Under the pieces are notes generated by a model. That model had not been told where the DNA came from, searched no databases, and saw only the letters and a program-made list of their open reading frames with translations. 64,000 nucleotides of DNA from Lagopus muta (taxonomy: Eukaryota > Chordata > Aves > Galliformes > Phasianidae), in NCBI RefSeq assembly GCF_023343835.1, contig NC_064437.1:24651001-24715000 (forward strand), given 5' to 3'. Of the stretch, positions 13,401-25,644 are shown in pieces; position 1 is the stretch's first letter, and each line of letters starts with the position of its first letter. Made by a program: the position numbers and the translations under genes.

Positions 13401-16400
13401 ATTACCTTTTACAATGCCTAGAGCTCTCCCCAGCCTGACACCCTTCCCGGTGCTGACAGGACCCAGCTCCCAGCTGGGTGACAGCACTGCCAGAGGACAC
13501 GTTTTGCAGTCCCCTGCCTCGATGGCACCAACTACAGCCTGGAAATGGCAAAGGAGATGGGCTCCAATCCAGCCCTACATGGGACTTTCTGATGTGCATG
13601 GAGAGGGCCAGCCACTGTCCATAGAGACGAAAAAGGGAAAAGCAGTGTTGCTCCACACTGAGAAGTGGTGCTCACCTGCCCTCCTCCCACATCTCCTGCC
13701 TTGCAGCAGCGTAGGAGCTTTCCTCCAGCACGAGCTCCCAGAGCTGCTTCACATGGCGCAGGGCAGAGCCTGCGGAGCTGCTGGCAAAGCTGCAAAGAGA
13801 ATGAGTGAAAATATAAGCAAAGCATCAGTCCTGATTCGTTCTGCTGGTGGCACGCTGGGCACTTTCCTGCTGAGCCTGTGGGGCAACTTTCCCACCAGTG
13901 CTGTCACAGCTCCCACACGTCCTCACTGCTTTCTCATCCTCTTGCTATTTTTATTTCTCTGGAAATGCTCTGGGCAGCCAGGTGACCTTTATTAAGATTG
14001 GGGCTTTTTATACTGCATGATTCTGCAATAATACAAAGCTTTTTTTCTTTGCTGAGCCATCCTGGAGAGGCTTCTGCTGCTCACCTGGCATTGCAACATG
14101 TGAGTCAAGATGAGAAACAACCACTGGACCTGAAACCTGGCAGAGCATCAGGGCCTCTGGAATTAACGATAGTGGCTCTTGCCACCATGTGCTTTGCATG
14201 GGGTGGGGAGAACCCTGACTACTAGGTTTAAATCCCACACTGGAATAGGTGTGGAAAACCACATTGAAACCTCCTCTCTCTCTGCTGCCACTGAGCAGTG
14301 CTTTGAACAGCTCTCTCACCTACAGCACACCAGGTCCAGTAATTACGAGCAAAATATTTGCACTCTTCACTCTCCTCCTGGGACAGCCCCTTCCCAAAGC
14401 ACTGAGTGTTTTCACATCAGTAAGCTCCTCTCTCAGGCCAAGAACAGGGAGCAGAGGGTTGGAGAAAATGGCTTTTCTCAAGTACCTGGTAGCTGAGGCA
14501 ATTAAAAGAAAATTAAACTGACATTTCTAACTTGCAGCATAAAAGAGATGTGCAATGGTGAAATAATTAAAAGTTACTGCTGGGAACATCCTGTTCTCAC
14601 CAGCTTGCTGAAAAGAACAAAAGGGCAAGAAGCAATTTTGGTGCTTCTTTTTTTGATTTATTTATTCCTTCTGTTTTGATAATTAATTATTAGTTATTGC
14701 TGTCTCCTCAAAAGCTGGAACCCAAGGGTTTTCCACAGGATAGCAGAGAGACATACTGGTCAATATCTGGTTTACCCAGTCTCACTAGTGACAAAAGCAG
14801 CTTTTTGCCAGCTAGGTCCCCTGCCCACAAAGAGCTTCAGAGCCCCATTTTCAGATTTGCAGCACCTGCCTGCAAGATCTTTCCAGCAACCTGAGAGCAG
14901 ATCCACAATGGAACTGCAGCCCATCCCATGCCGTCTCTCACCATCCAGCATCACTTACTTCCCAAGTCAGCTGCACCTGGGTATCTTGGGCACAGAAAGA
15001 GAACCTCTGGTTGGAAACCAGCTTTGGAGCATCCATACTTGCTCCTCCACAGAGCTCAGCTGGCCACATACAACAGCATAAGAAAATTCTTTATGTTCTT
15101 CAAGCCAGAGCATCCCAGGATTTTAGTCTCACGCACTTCAAGACTGACTATACCCAGGGTTTAACACTGACCTTCTGGAAGTAAAATATTTACTGTGGTT
15201 TTAGAATGAGCATCTCCTTGCCCTACACATAAGCAAGATGAAGATACTTCTGCAGTGTCTGCATGACTCTGCTTCAGCCTGTCCAACCCCCTGCATACAA
15301 GTGCTTCTGGGAGGGACCTGGGAACAGTCTGGAAGAATAAGGAAAGCAAATGCTCAAATCACTGCTGGGGGTTGTGGTCATGTTTTATACGTCTGTACGC
15401 ACTCATCCAGCAAATCTTTACAACATGTGACAGAGAAGTCACTATAAACTCTTCCTCAATGGTGCTTCGTGGTGAGAGAAGCAAAAATGCAATGATAGCA
15501 ATCTGTGTATTTAAAAGGAAGTCAGGTGAAAAGACAGGCAAGCGCACAATGCACCCCAAATTTGCTTCTCCTTCTATGAGTGTGAGCAAAACAAATCAGG
15601 CCAGGCTTTTCCTTGCTCAGAGCTGGCTGTCTTCTGTCTCAACAGGGGCAAGAAAGCACATCAGTCTGTGGAGGCATACCCAAAGTGAGAGATGCCCTTG
15701 TTTCCAGTTTGCTTCCACTTGACTTAGCAGGTTGGGCCTCAACAACACTGCTGCCAGCATCACACACCCTCTGAGGCCACATCCCAGATTTTTTGCTCTT
15801 CTTCAGAGTGGTAAGAAAACCTGCTGCAGAAGTTAGCCATGGTCCCATCTGGCTGTGCTACAACATTGCAGACACATAAATATATCTGTAAACAACATAC
15901 AAATGTGCTTGTATTGTGATATTACCATAGCTGCTAAGGACTGGCCAGGCAGGGGGAAGCCTAGCTTTATTTTTCACTCTTGCAGTAATTACTGTGCAGC
16001 TATTACAAAGTGGATGCCGTGTAACACTTGTAGAACTGAGAAGAAAATGATGTACTTAAAATTGAGGATATTATTTGTGTTTACACAGACTCTTCAATCC
16101 CCGAGCTATTTTAAAACTGTTGTTGTATCTCAAGTGAATACACTGGGAATAAATACCCTGTCTACAGACCTACTCATGTATGCCATGAGCAGTTTAAAAG
16201 AAAGTCTCTTGTGCTTTTAACTCACATGCACTGCAGTGGTGTTGAGCAAGCATTTGTACAGACCCACAGCATACAACAGGTGTGCACCTGCATGCATCCA
16301 GAAGTGAGAAGGACCTCAGGTCTTGCATCTGTGCTGGCAGCTTGAACAGAAGCAGGCCTGCTTGGGAAGAATCACAATAAAAACACAGTTCTCCTTTCTA

Positions 16401-18514
16401 TTTCCAGCGTGTCATGCTCCACTCTGTATTTCTACATTCCACTGCTCACCAACACCATCAGGTGATGAGAAGAGCCTGCAATTCACACAGAGAGGGTCAG
16501 ATGACTTCCAAACCCTTGTATTAAAGCTTGGAAGAAATGATGATCTCCGGGCTAAATTAAGTTGCAATGGATTTCCTGCAGCTTGTGCAGGAGTTTGTGG
16601 AAGTTTCTTTGCAGAGGGTTCAACAGGTTTTTCCCAGAAATCATCACACATTTTAATTACTCCCTTCACACATCCGAGCACTCGATATCCAAGTCAACCT
16701 TCCAGGCAAGTATCTTTTTAATAAGCTTTCAGTTAAGCCTAGCAGTTTCCATTTCACCAGCCATTTACTTTCCCCATTAAACGGGCCTTTGTTCAAAACA
16801 CTTCCACCATTATGCTTTTACAGGTACAAATTGCACCGGCTGCTAACCCCAACGAGCAGAATAACTGGATGTTCCTAATTACCACAACTGCCTAAGCAGA
16901 ACAGTCAAACAGCATAAAGCTGTGCATACTGGTGCAGTTTAATTAGATACCAAACCCCCCTACAGCAAGAGCACAGCATACCAAGGGAAAGCAAGATGCT
17001 GAAAAAGGGGAGACTGTGGCTGACAACTCAATATGGGTTTAGAGGAGGGTGTACACTTAATGTGTGACAGCTCCTGGGATGGCTTTGCTCCTTGCTGTCC
17101 TCCCCCTCTCTGGGTCACTTCAGACTACAACGCAGTCCCTACACAACAGCACCTCTCTCAGCAGGTTATTTACCCACCGTTTCCTTCTAGCCAGAACTCT
17201 TTCCATTTGAAGATCTTTCCTTACAGAGATGAAGCAGCCCTCAGATGAGGTCTGTCTCTGAAAAGCCTTTCAGTATTGGCACTCCCTGCAGGGGTAGCTT
17301 GGAGAAATCTCATTCACCGCTTTAGTAAATGTACATGGTATGGAGGGCCTTGGCACAGGTATCTGCATTACATCATTTCAGAGACAGCACAACACATTCC
17401 TAAGAACAGGAATGCAGATCTGATCCCTGATCCAGAAACTCCTTTGATGAATCAAATCAAAGCAATCCACTAGTGAGACTGGGAGAATTAGTCTCTTTTC
17501 TGCAGTCAAGCTGAAGTGCTGCTGAGGACAGTGGTTCAGCTTGATCTGAGCCAAGGACCTCACATCAAACGCTGTACCAAGCATGAGTGCAGCATGCCTG
17601 CTGAGCAGCCATCACCCCAGGAACAGCATCACATTCAGTCCAAGCTCTTACACACAGTCTTGGGACTTCACATCTGCACAGAAACACAGGAGAATACAAG
17701 CTATTTTTACCTGCAAAAGATGCAGTCGAATGGCACAACCACTACTTTACATTAAATAGTCTGGTAGTAAATGCAAAGGTACATTACCCTGAAGTTTTAC
17801 TTTCACTCTGCTGCACAGCCTCCTGCTGAAAAGGCAGAATGCATTAGACAGAAACTAGTGAATTCACAGCAGCTGGCAGGGAAAGGAAGCAAAGCTTTCT
17901 GACAGAAAAGAAATCTGAGCTGGCACTTAAGGGCAAATTGGATGCTTCTACCACAGTAGTTAACAAGAAGCTATTGTAAGCATCATGATTATGCTTCAAA
18001 GTTAAAACCCCATTACCATAACAGTGGCAATACATACCTCTTCCAAAGTCACACTCAGGTAGAATTTGGCAACATCTACCTGAACCTGCAGTCACAGCAG
18101 ATACTTTTCTTCACTGACCATCTGCACCTAGATGAAAGTGAAGAGTCTAGCAGCCACTCTGAGTAGCACACAGACATGTCACAGAGTGAAAAACTTGGTT
18201 TAGTTTGGAGAAGCTTCCTTAATTCCCAAAAGGTTTAAATGAAGGAGGCTCCCATTCAACAAGCAGCAAAGGTGGCTTAAGCTGGGTGTTTCTCCTGCCC
18301 TCTGCATTTTGTGTTCTCCAACATTTGCTACCACAGTACTCAGTTGGACAGATTTTGAGTGCACGATTCCATCATAAACATGAATGCATTTAAATGCCTC
18401 ACCTCAGGAATGTGCACCATCACAGCAAAAACAAAGCTCTTACTAACAGTCCATTAACAAATAACATAATGATGTGTAAGGAACTGGTGCTCCTTTAAAT
18501 AGAAACATTTATGC

Positions 18515-19098
18515 AATACAGCTGACAACTGTTGTGTTTATTAAGGAATTGTTTTGTGGGTGGGTTGTTTTTTGTTTTGTTTTTAAATAACAAACATGAT
18601 ACTTTTCTTCCAAATAAAAATACATCATGGAAAGAAAACCTCAGCAGAATGTAAGAACAGATACACGGCTGACTATGGACTGTTCTGACTTAAAGACCTG
18701 CAACAACAGATCTCCAAAGCCACTGCCAACCAGTCATCACACTCCAGAGGGCAGAGCCAATTTGTCCAGTGACCAGGACTGCAGAGAAAATTCCCACAGC
18801 CCATGCATCCCTGCAAAAAGCTCAAGCAGATGCACCTCCCATTCACACTAGTGACACAATGCTAGCACATGTGAGCTATTTCAGTCTTCACAAGTCTCAC
18901 ATTTCGTTACTCAGTGGTAATTCAGTAAATTATTCACACAAAGGCAGTTTAAAACCAGCAAAGTGCAAGCTCTACCAGCACAAGTTCCCGTGCTTCCCGC
19001 TGCTGGGATGTGAATCTGGACTGGCTGTAGTGCATGCAGTGGAGTGCTTTTCTCAAGCTTCTTCAGGTAAGAACCTGAGAGCCTACAATCACAAAGAG
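18515..19098 (-). other. ZNF648: Probable 3' UTR of the zinc-finger gene
   Basis: About 580 nt separate the stop at 19099-19101 from just past the first minus-strand AATAAA, at 18537-18542. No further coding frame is seen. Confidence 0.5.
18537..18542 (-). promoter_or_regulatory. Candidate poly(A) signal of the zinc-finger gene
   Basis: AATAAA on the minus strand (TTTATT on plus) is the first canonical signal downstream of the zinc-finger stop codon. Confidence 0.5.
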
Positions 19099-20259
19099 TT
19101 AAGATTTGTCCAACTTGTGCGTGCGCTCGTGCCTCCGTAGGGTACCTGACTCGGTGAAGGAATGCCCACAGTAATCACAAGAGTAGGGCTTCTCTCCGGT
19201 GTGGATGCGCTGGTGGCGCTGGAGCGAGGCCAGCCTTGTGAACGTCCCTCCACACTCCTCACAATAGAAGGGACGCACCCCAGAGTGAGTCTGCTGGTGT
19301 CTTTTCAGCCTGAGCAGCTGGACAAACGCCATGCCACATTCCTGACACTTATAGGGCTTCTCCTGCCGGTGGATCACTTTGTGTTTGGAAAGCAGGTTTG
19401 GCTTATCGAAACCTTTGCCACACGTTGGGCAGGCGTAAGGCTTACAGTCTTCTTCCTCAGCCTTGTGGTTGTCTGCACAAGGCTGATCGGTGTACTCAAC
19501 AGTGTGCTGGTTACGGTGCACTATCGACCACGGGTTCCTAGCCATGCCGTTGCCTAAGATCACCATGGAGCGCTCTATCTTGTGCACATTGCGGAGGTGC
19601 CTCCAGACATCAGCCGTGCGAATGAAACCCTTGTCACACTCTGGGCACTTGTGTGGCCTGTCACTGTTATGAATGAGCTTGTGCATGCGTAAGTTTGCTG
19701 CACGGAAGAACTCTTTGGCACAGACAGGACAGCGGTATGAGTTTTCCACGAGGTGAGTCCTCTTATGCTGCTGCAGCTCACTCGGCCCCTGGAAAGAGGC
19801 ACCGCATTTCTTGCACCGATAGGACAAAGCCTTCCCAGATGCAGGCTCTGCATCAAACACACCACCAAGAAGGGCATTTTCATTATCACCACGTGCTCTT
19901 CTCCGTGATCTCTTGGAGTGCTCAGAGGAACCACGCTGCGAGGTTTTATCTTCGCGCTGCAGGTTCAAGTTGGTACTGGAGGGGACAAATATCCCAGCTG
20001 TACTCTCACCTTGTTTCTGGTAATAGGTCTGATAGATTTCTTTGTCTTCATGCTGCAACTCTGTAGAAAGTTCCTGTTTATCTGATGGTCCTGCAGAGTT
20101 GTGACAAGGACTGAGCGTCTGTGAGTAATTCATGCCCACCTCCTCCTGGAGGCAAGACTTGTAGCCCACCTCCTTAGTGCTCTTTCTGGAATCATTTGAC
20201 AGCTCCTCACCTGTATCACAAGTGCTATTTTCAGAGTCCCAGTCCACCTCCGCATCCAT
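19099..20259 (-). CDS. ZNF648: C2H2 zinc-finger protein, seven fingers, probable ZNF648
   Basis: This is a 386-residue protein from a single coding exon, probably a nuclear DNA-binding protein. Seven C2H2 fingers lie at about 147-169, 175-197, 203-226, 275-297, 303-325, 331-353 and 359-381. All zinc ligands are present; finger 3 has an H-X4-H spacing (HLRNVH). Classical TGEKP linkers occur only near the end (HTGEKPY between fingers 6 and 7; HSGVRPF between 5 and 6). A 48-residue non-finger linker separates fingers 3 and 4. The N-terminal 140 residues are acidic and Ser/Thr-rich, with a basic patch KRSRRRAR at 116-123 that could be a nuclear signal; no KRAB, SCAN or BTB domain is visible. The start at 20259 is the first in-frame ATG of an exon whose acceptor (TTTTATTTTGTAG) puts the exon start at 20372. 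The ZNF648 assignment rests on location beside CACNA1E and on finger resemblance. As I recall, human ZNF648 is longer, with more fingers, and convergent with CACNA1E, whereas here the two are in tandem. Confidence 0.85.
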   Translation of the reverse strand: MDAEVDWDSENSTCDTGEELSNDSRKSTKEVGYKSCLQEEVGMNYSQTLSPCHNSAGPSDKQELSTELQHEDKEIYQTYYQKQGESTAGIFVPSSTNLNLQREDKTSQRGSSEHSKRSRRRARGDNENALLGGVFDAEPASGKALSYRCKKCGASFQGPSELQQHKRTHLVENSYRCPVCAKEFFRAANLRMHKLIHNSDRPHKCPECDKGFIRTADVWRHLRNVHKIERSMVILGNGMARNPWSIVHRNQHTVEYTDQPCADNHKAEEEDCKPYACPTCGKGFDKPNLLSKHKVIHRQEKPYKCQECGMAFVQLLRLKRHQQTHSGVRPFYCEECGGTFTRLASLQRHQRIHTGEKPYSCDYCGHSFTESGTLRRHERTHKLDKS

Positions 20260-20372
20260 CCTCTGATGTGTGTGCTGTGTTTATCTGCAGCTCACTGATG
20301 ATGTGGATACCGAGAGCGCCAAGACTTGTGTGGTAAATCCATCTCATCCTCAGCTCACTTTACAAGCCCTTC
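20260..20372 (-). other. ZNF648: 5' UTR part of the zinc-finger coding exon
   Basis: A strong minus-strand acceptor (CGTGTTTTATTTTGTAG) puts the start of the coding exon at 20372. The 113 nt up to the ATG at 20259 would be untranslated. The upstream partner would be the CpG-island exon ending at 25377. Confidence 0.6.
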
Positions 20373-22999
20373 CTACAAAATAAAACACGTATTTCATCAG
20401 TGATTTTCTGATATTTACAGAAGGTAAAATTAACACAGTGAAGTTGTTTTAATTATTATTAAAATAAAGGGACAGGCCATTATTTATGCAGAAGGAGAAA
20501 AAAAATCATCTACGTCATAGATGCAGATTATATATTCAACATTTAGAATACACACAAACTATGTTGAGAAAGGTTAAATCTTCTGTCATAATTCAGCCTC
20601 CTAGCTGTAAACTGTTTAATAACATACACTTTAAACTCACTTAAAGACAAGAAACCTTCAGAGCTCCAAGGTGCAAACAAACATGCAGGATGTTGTATCT
20701 CCCCACAAGTCTTCATCCAAAGACTCGCAATCATTTTTACCTTGCTAAATCAGAACCAGTTACAAGGTGCTGCCTTTCAGTAAGTGGTTAAGGAATGCAA
20801 CAAGATCAAGGGATGGTGTCAAACTGCCAAAATTGGCAGCAATAGAAGGAAGTACTGGAAGGCCTATGGAAGGAACACATCTGTGCGAAAGGTGGGTTTG
20901 GGAAGTTCTGGAACACTTTTGGTCTACCATCCTCTTACAGCATTCTCACAATCATCCTGAGGATGTTTGGGATACTACCAGCTGGTATCATGCAGAAAAG
21001 ACAGCATATGGAGCAGCAGCACAGAGAGAAAGGCCTAACAGAGCTGTCCAGAAAGCTTACTAATCATCTTCCTGGCCTTCAGAGCACCACAAGAATCCTC
21101 CAGAACTGGCACTCTGCAGCAGCTTCAAATTCTCTGGGTGAACAGCCCTTGCTGGTAGAAAACACAAGCAATGGTAATTGGTCTGAAACACTTGTTTGAG
21201 TCACAGATTTTCTTCTGAGGAAGCTGCTTTCATTTATGCCATACCAAGGTGTGGATTTGCAAAGGATTTCTAGGTTTGTCCCAGCGGCCTCTGCTGACAG
21301 CAGCTCCACAGGGAGCTTTCAATCACCTTGTTTAAAAACACACTGAATTGCTAATCTAACCTCAGAAAGCACTTTTTCCCCCATCTCTTGTGTGCTCCTC
21401 ATACCCCTACTTTCTCCTTAACATCCATTTTTCATATTCCCTTTACTCCCCCTGTTCCTTCAGCTCCTCATGGCTGCTTTTGTCTGGGTAAGACTTCTCT
21501 GAATATAAGCACATGTATATCCACTCAAACGCATGTAAGCATGTAAATACAGAATTATTTATGCACATACATGTAAATATAATGCTCATCTATTTAGTTT
21601 ATGTTTAAGTAGTTATAAAGGCAGTATAGCTACACGCTTTAAATGAAAGGCCCCATTCACATCTCTGAAAGGCCAGTTTCATCTGAAACACAAACTGTGC
21701 TTTCTTCTGCTACGAACACAGAAAACAAGCCTGAATTGATCTTTAATCACTGCCTGGAACAGAATGGCTCAAGTCACCCATCAGCATCAACTGTTCTTAC
21801 TAGCTCAGTAATGCCTGCATGAAAACAAGACTTACTCCTCACCTCCAGCAAGGCATGAGCACCACCAGCAGCACACCTGCAGCAAATCTGAAATCAGGAG
21901 TGAGTGGGGCATTTCACAAGAGCACTATTTCCATCATTGTAATGGCAGCCCTTTGGTACATTGTAAAATTCCATTTGTCTTCTTAAAAGTCACAGGAGGA
22001 TAGCAGTCTGCAGGCATTTCCAAGCTCCTTTCCTCCATCCCTTACAGCCCATTCACAAGCCACCAATGTGAAGCAAGAACTTTCACCACTTGCCTATCAT
22101 CATGTTCTAATAGACTTATTTTTTGGAGGCTCTGCAGCCCTGCCTCCTGTCTGTATTCCATGTCAGCACATTTTACTCCCACTGGCCCATTCTTACAATC
22201 AGCATCATTACTGTACTATTCAACACGAGGAGTCCAAACTCCAGACCCCACAAAGCCCCACCACAAACCTCCCAAAAGCTTCCCTTCCACAACCAGCAGC
22301 AGTCCCTGACCCAGTTCCCCTAGCTATCATGCATTCATCCCCTACTTACTGTACTGACCAGCACCGTGCTCCCTGCAGTCATAATCACTCTCCAGCATCA
22401 CCAGGTAATCTTGCAGAGATCACTGCTGCTTTCAATGTTATTCTGCACTCTGGTCAGCCATCTCGGTGTATTTTCTTAACTGAGCTCACAGGTTTCCAAA
22501 ATGGGTATCTACAATTAACAACAGATACAGAACTCAAAAACAACCAAGAATGTACATTATATGCCATATTTGCATGCTAGTAAGTTTTGCCATCTAGAAA
22601 AATCTCATGAAACCAGAAACTATTCTTCTAGGATGCAGAGGCAAGGAAAAGAAACATAACCACTTCCCTCACATTCAAAAAGTCATCTACTTTTGTACAC
22701 GCAAGTGACAGTTTTATTTCTTTAGGCTAGGCACTTAAAAAAAAAAAAAAAATAGGCAACTTCCCCTTAATAATGGTTCTTGAATCCATGACAAACTCAC
22801 ATGCTGCATAACATGGAGAACCTTGCAGAGAAACTGCTGCCATTCCAACTCCAGCAACTGGGAAGACACTCGTTTTTTCTGAACTTGAAGTCTTAAACAT
22901 GTCTTACTGTAATGCAGTAGTCAGGCAGCAAAGGCTTTCTTCTACCTAGGCCCAGGAACACAAACTCCCACACCTCCTCCCCATCTCCAAGACAAGCAC

Positions 23000-23967
23000 A
23001 CAACCCTCCTCTCTGCTCATCAGCGCTCATTTCAACTGGACAAAGGACTTCCCAACTGACGTTCATGAGGTTTCTCTAGTCAGTGGATCGCCTTGTGTTT
23101 GGAAAACAGGTTAATAGGCTTACAAAAACCTTTGCCACACATTGGACAGATGTATGGCTTACACTTTTTTTTAGGTTTATGGTCATCTAAGCACTGCTGA
23201 TAAACATTGTTCTCACTGTACTGTGTGCTTGAGACTATGGATTCCTAGCCTAAAATCTTTAACACTCTACCTTATGCATATTTCACAAGTGCCTCCAGGT
23301 ATCAGCCGTGTAAATGAAACCCATGTAACACTCTGGATGGCTGCATGGCCTGACACTAGAATTAATTCACAGATTTGCCACATGAAAGAACTCTTTGACT
23401 CAGGCAAGACATCAATGTGGGTTTTCCACAAGGTGAGTTTGCTTGTGTTTCCACAAACGACTTGCATCCTGCAAACAGACATCACACCTATTGGTTCTGT
23501 AAGTCAAAGCATCTCCACCTTCCAGGCCCTACTACAAAGAAGTAGAATGCTTTGATTAAAAAGAATGATCACCCTCGCTTACCCCTCCTTGAGGTTCTTC
23601 AGAGTAACAGCACTCTAAAAGTTCATATTCACAACACAGGTCTGAAGGTGACAAAAACCCCAGCAGTGGTTGAATCACACTTCCAGTTGTAGGTTTCTAA
23701 GGTCAACTCCATCAGTTCCATGAGAATTTCTTCTCAATCTGAAGGTGCAGCAGGAAAGCACCTAGGAGCAGATAGCAGTCCATAATCTCTGATATTTGTT
23801 TGGAATTATTCAAGTATTCCTCACCTGTTTGAGAACTGTCATTAACAGAAAACAAGTCCATCTCCAACCCATGGTATCACATAGCACTTACTTGTTAGTA
23901 ATTGTGGAAACAGGCAGTACGAATTCTCCTCGGATCCTTCATAGTTGGTTTCTTTCACATCAGCTTC
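23000..23967 (-). pseudogene. Degenerate duplicate of the zinc-finger coding exon
   Basis: The block aligns by eye in order with the functional exon, from its N-terminal start-codon region (about 23873) through fingers 1 to 5. Finger 4 is the best kept (KPYICPMCGKGFCKPINL then FSKHKAIH), with one extra residue between Cys and His. In finger 2 the frame has TGA in place of an Arg codon, TGA in place of the second zinc Cys, and TGA at another Arg codon. A TGA also follows finger 4 where the gene has Arg. Fingers 6 and 7 are not seen. A matching acceptor (TTTTCTAAG at 23968-23976) suggests that the whole exon with its acceptor was duplicated. It lies in the intron of the intact gene, on the same strand. 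Confidence 0.85.
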
Positions 23968-24887
23968 CTTAGAAAAGAAACAAGAATTCCATTAAGATGC
24001 TAATTTAATTAAAAATACTTTTGAAGTGTTATGACCTAGGTATTACTACTAATCATAACGAATAGGTTAGGCTGAAGACCCAGAACAACACTATAAAGTA
24101 GACTCTTTTTCCTGCTATTAGTCTGAGATAAGACAGAAGAGAACTTCTGTGTCAGGTAACACAACCAGCACGTACACACCTCAACACTTACACCCACAGA
24201 AATATCAATATGCTCAAACAATTTATGAGCACAATCCTCATACTAGCCTCTTGTTTTCAGTAATGAAGAACAGGCCTATCTGCTAATGCTTCCCTTTAAA
24301 TCTAAAGCAAAAAGAACAACATGAAAAATGAAATTCAGAGGTCTTATCACATGCATACTGGTCTTCAGACTAATATGCTTGGCTCTACCAAGTTCTTATT
24401 TTTATATTTTACTCCTAATAATGAGGTATTTTAAAACACAGCTTGCCTCCTACTTCATATGCGCTATTTATGAGCACACGATTTCATTAAATTCTACATT
24501 CCAAGCATTTTCCATCAGCCTTGATATTATTCCAGCACAAATAAATAAGCCCTAATCAAGGGGAAGGAGGCAGATCTCCTACCAAAGCTGATTATAACAC
24601 ATGGAACATGCTCCAACCACAGAAAGGGACAGAGGGCAGTACAAAGTTCTGCAGCACAGTTCAAAGAAGGCTCATGAGGTGATGCTGTCCTCTCTCAAAT
24701 CCCAGGCACCACTCCACTACCTAAAGCCTGCTATTACAAGATGCTTTTCCACAAAGCTCTCTCTTCAGGATCTTCCAGGTCTTTGGGTCCCACTCAGATG
24801 GCATCTCACAAACAAGACACCCAGATGAGAAGAGCACACGGAGAAAACAAGCCCTAAGCACAGCCAGTGTGAGGTACTGTTATCAGA

Positions 24888-24995
24888 CCATAGAACGGCT
24901 TAGGTTGGAAGGACCTTAATGATCCCCCCACGGGCTGGGGACCAGCTCAGGCTGCCCAGGGCCAACCCACGGCCTGGGGCACCTCCAGGGATGTA
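24888..24995 (-). repeat. CR1 LINE 3' fragment
   Basis: CATAGAACGGCTTAGGTTGG and AAGGACCTTAATGATC are followed by CAGGCTGCCCAGGGCC and CACCTCCAGGGATG. It lies just upstream of the CpG island, within the zinc-finger first intron. Confidence 0.85.
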
Positions 24996-25289
24996 ACTGT
25001 CAGATTATTAGGGCGACTCAGGAACGCCTTTGATAACAGACTCAGACCTACACTGAGCAAGAAGGCTTTTCTCTGCGCAGTCCCATAAACCACACGCAGG
25101 ACGCTTCGAGCCGTGCCCCAGGAAAGTGCGCACTCTGCAACTTCGGTGGGTTTGTCGGTCTATTTTTAACATACATACATATTTTGCTTTAAAACAGACC
25201 TGCAGGCGCATCCCTGCCCTCAGCTGCTCCACCCGAGCCCAGCTCCCAGGCAGCCCGCAGCCCTTTGTTCCCCGCTGCCCGCCCTCTCC

Positions 25290-25640
25290 CCCGGCCAGCA
25301 TGGCCACGCACAGCCGGAGTGCTCTCCCCGCCCTCTGCTCGGCCCGCACACCCCTCCGCCCTCAGCATCCCCTCACCGTGCGCAGACGGCCGGGCCGGGC
25401 GCTGTCCCCGGCGGCCTCGGCCCCGCGGGCGGAACGAGGGTAGCGGTACTCAATGTCCGGCCCGGCCGGCGGCCGCCATGTTGTGCCGGGACCATCGGCG
25501 GCGAGTGGGCAACGGCCCGCCGTCGCTGTGTGAGCGCCGATGTCCCGCCCTTTTTCTGACGGACCAATCGTCGGGCGCAGATCGCTTGACTGGCAGCGAT
25601 AGCCACCAGTCGCTGCGCAAAGGGGTGGGGGCCGGTCGCT
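25290..25640. promoter_or_regulatory. CpG island, probable promoter of the zinc-finger gene
   Basis: This GC-rich block is dense in CpG and flanked by AT-richer DNA. It contains a CCAAT box on the plus strand at about 25564-25568 and a YY1-type motif (CAACATGGCGGC) on the minus strand at 25472-25483. YY1 motifs of this kind usually sit just downstream of a start site and point along the transcript, which fits minus-strand transcription toward the zinc-finger exon. No TATA box is seen. Divergent transcription is also possible. Confidence 0.65.
25377..25490 (-). other. ZNF648: Candidate first (5' UTR) exon of the zinc-finger gene
   Basis: Within the CpG island a minus-strand donor CACG|GTGAGG puts an exon end at 25377. 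The start site is unknown, probably near 25490. The exon holds a short upstream ORF, ATG GCG GCC ending CAT TGA, of nine codons, which overlaps the YY1-like motif. This exon would splice to the acceptor at 20372. Confidence 0.5.
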
Positions 25641-25644
25641 CCTC

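Larger units (their letters stand above)
1..18514. other. Region downstream of the zinc-finger gene, no supported gene
   Basis: Apart from the CpG-containing patch near the left edge and CR1 fragments at 1.7, 3.0, 8.1, 8.7 and 10.3 kb, I find nothing I can name. Open frames up to 237 codons occur in the GC-rich parts but lack recognisable domains or paired splice sites. An AT-rich stretch at 14510-14710 could be conserved non-coding sequence, but that cannot be judged from one genome. Glutamine synthetase (GLUL), the next gene in other vertebrates as I recall, was looked for and is not inside the window. Confidence 0.6.

Noticed and set aside
19575-19934. Open frame overlapping the zinc-finger exon in another frame (119 codons)
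   Set aside because: It is a shadow of the real finger frame. The equivalent shadow also appears over the pseudogene (23267-23485), which misleadingly looks intact there.
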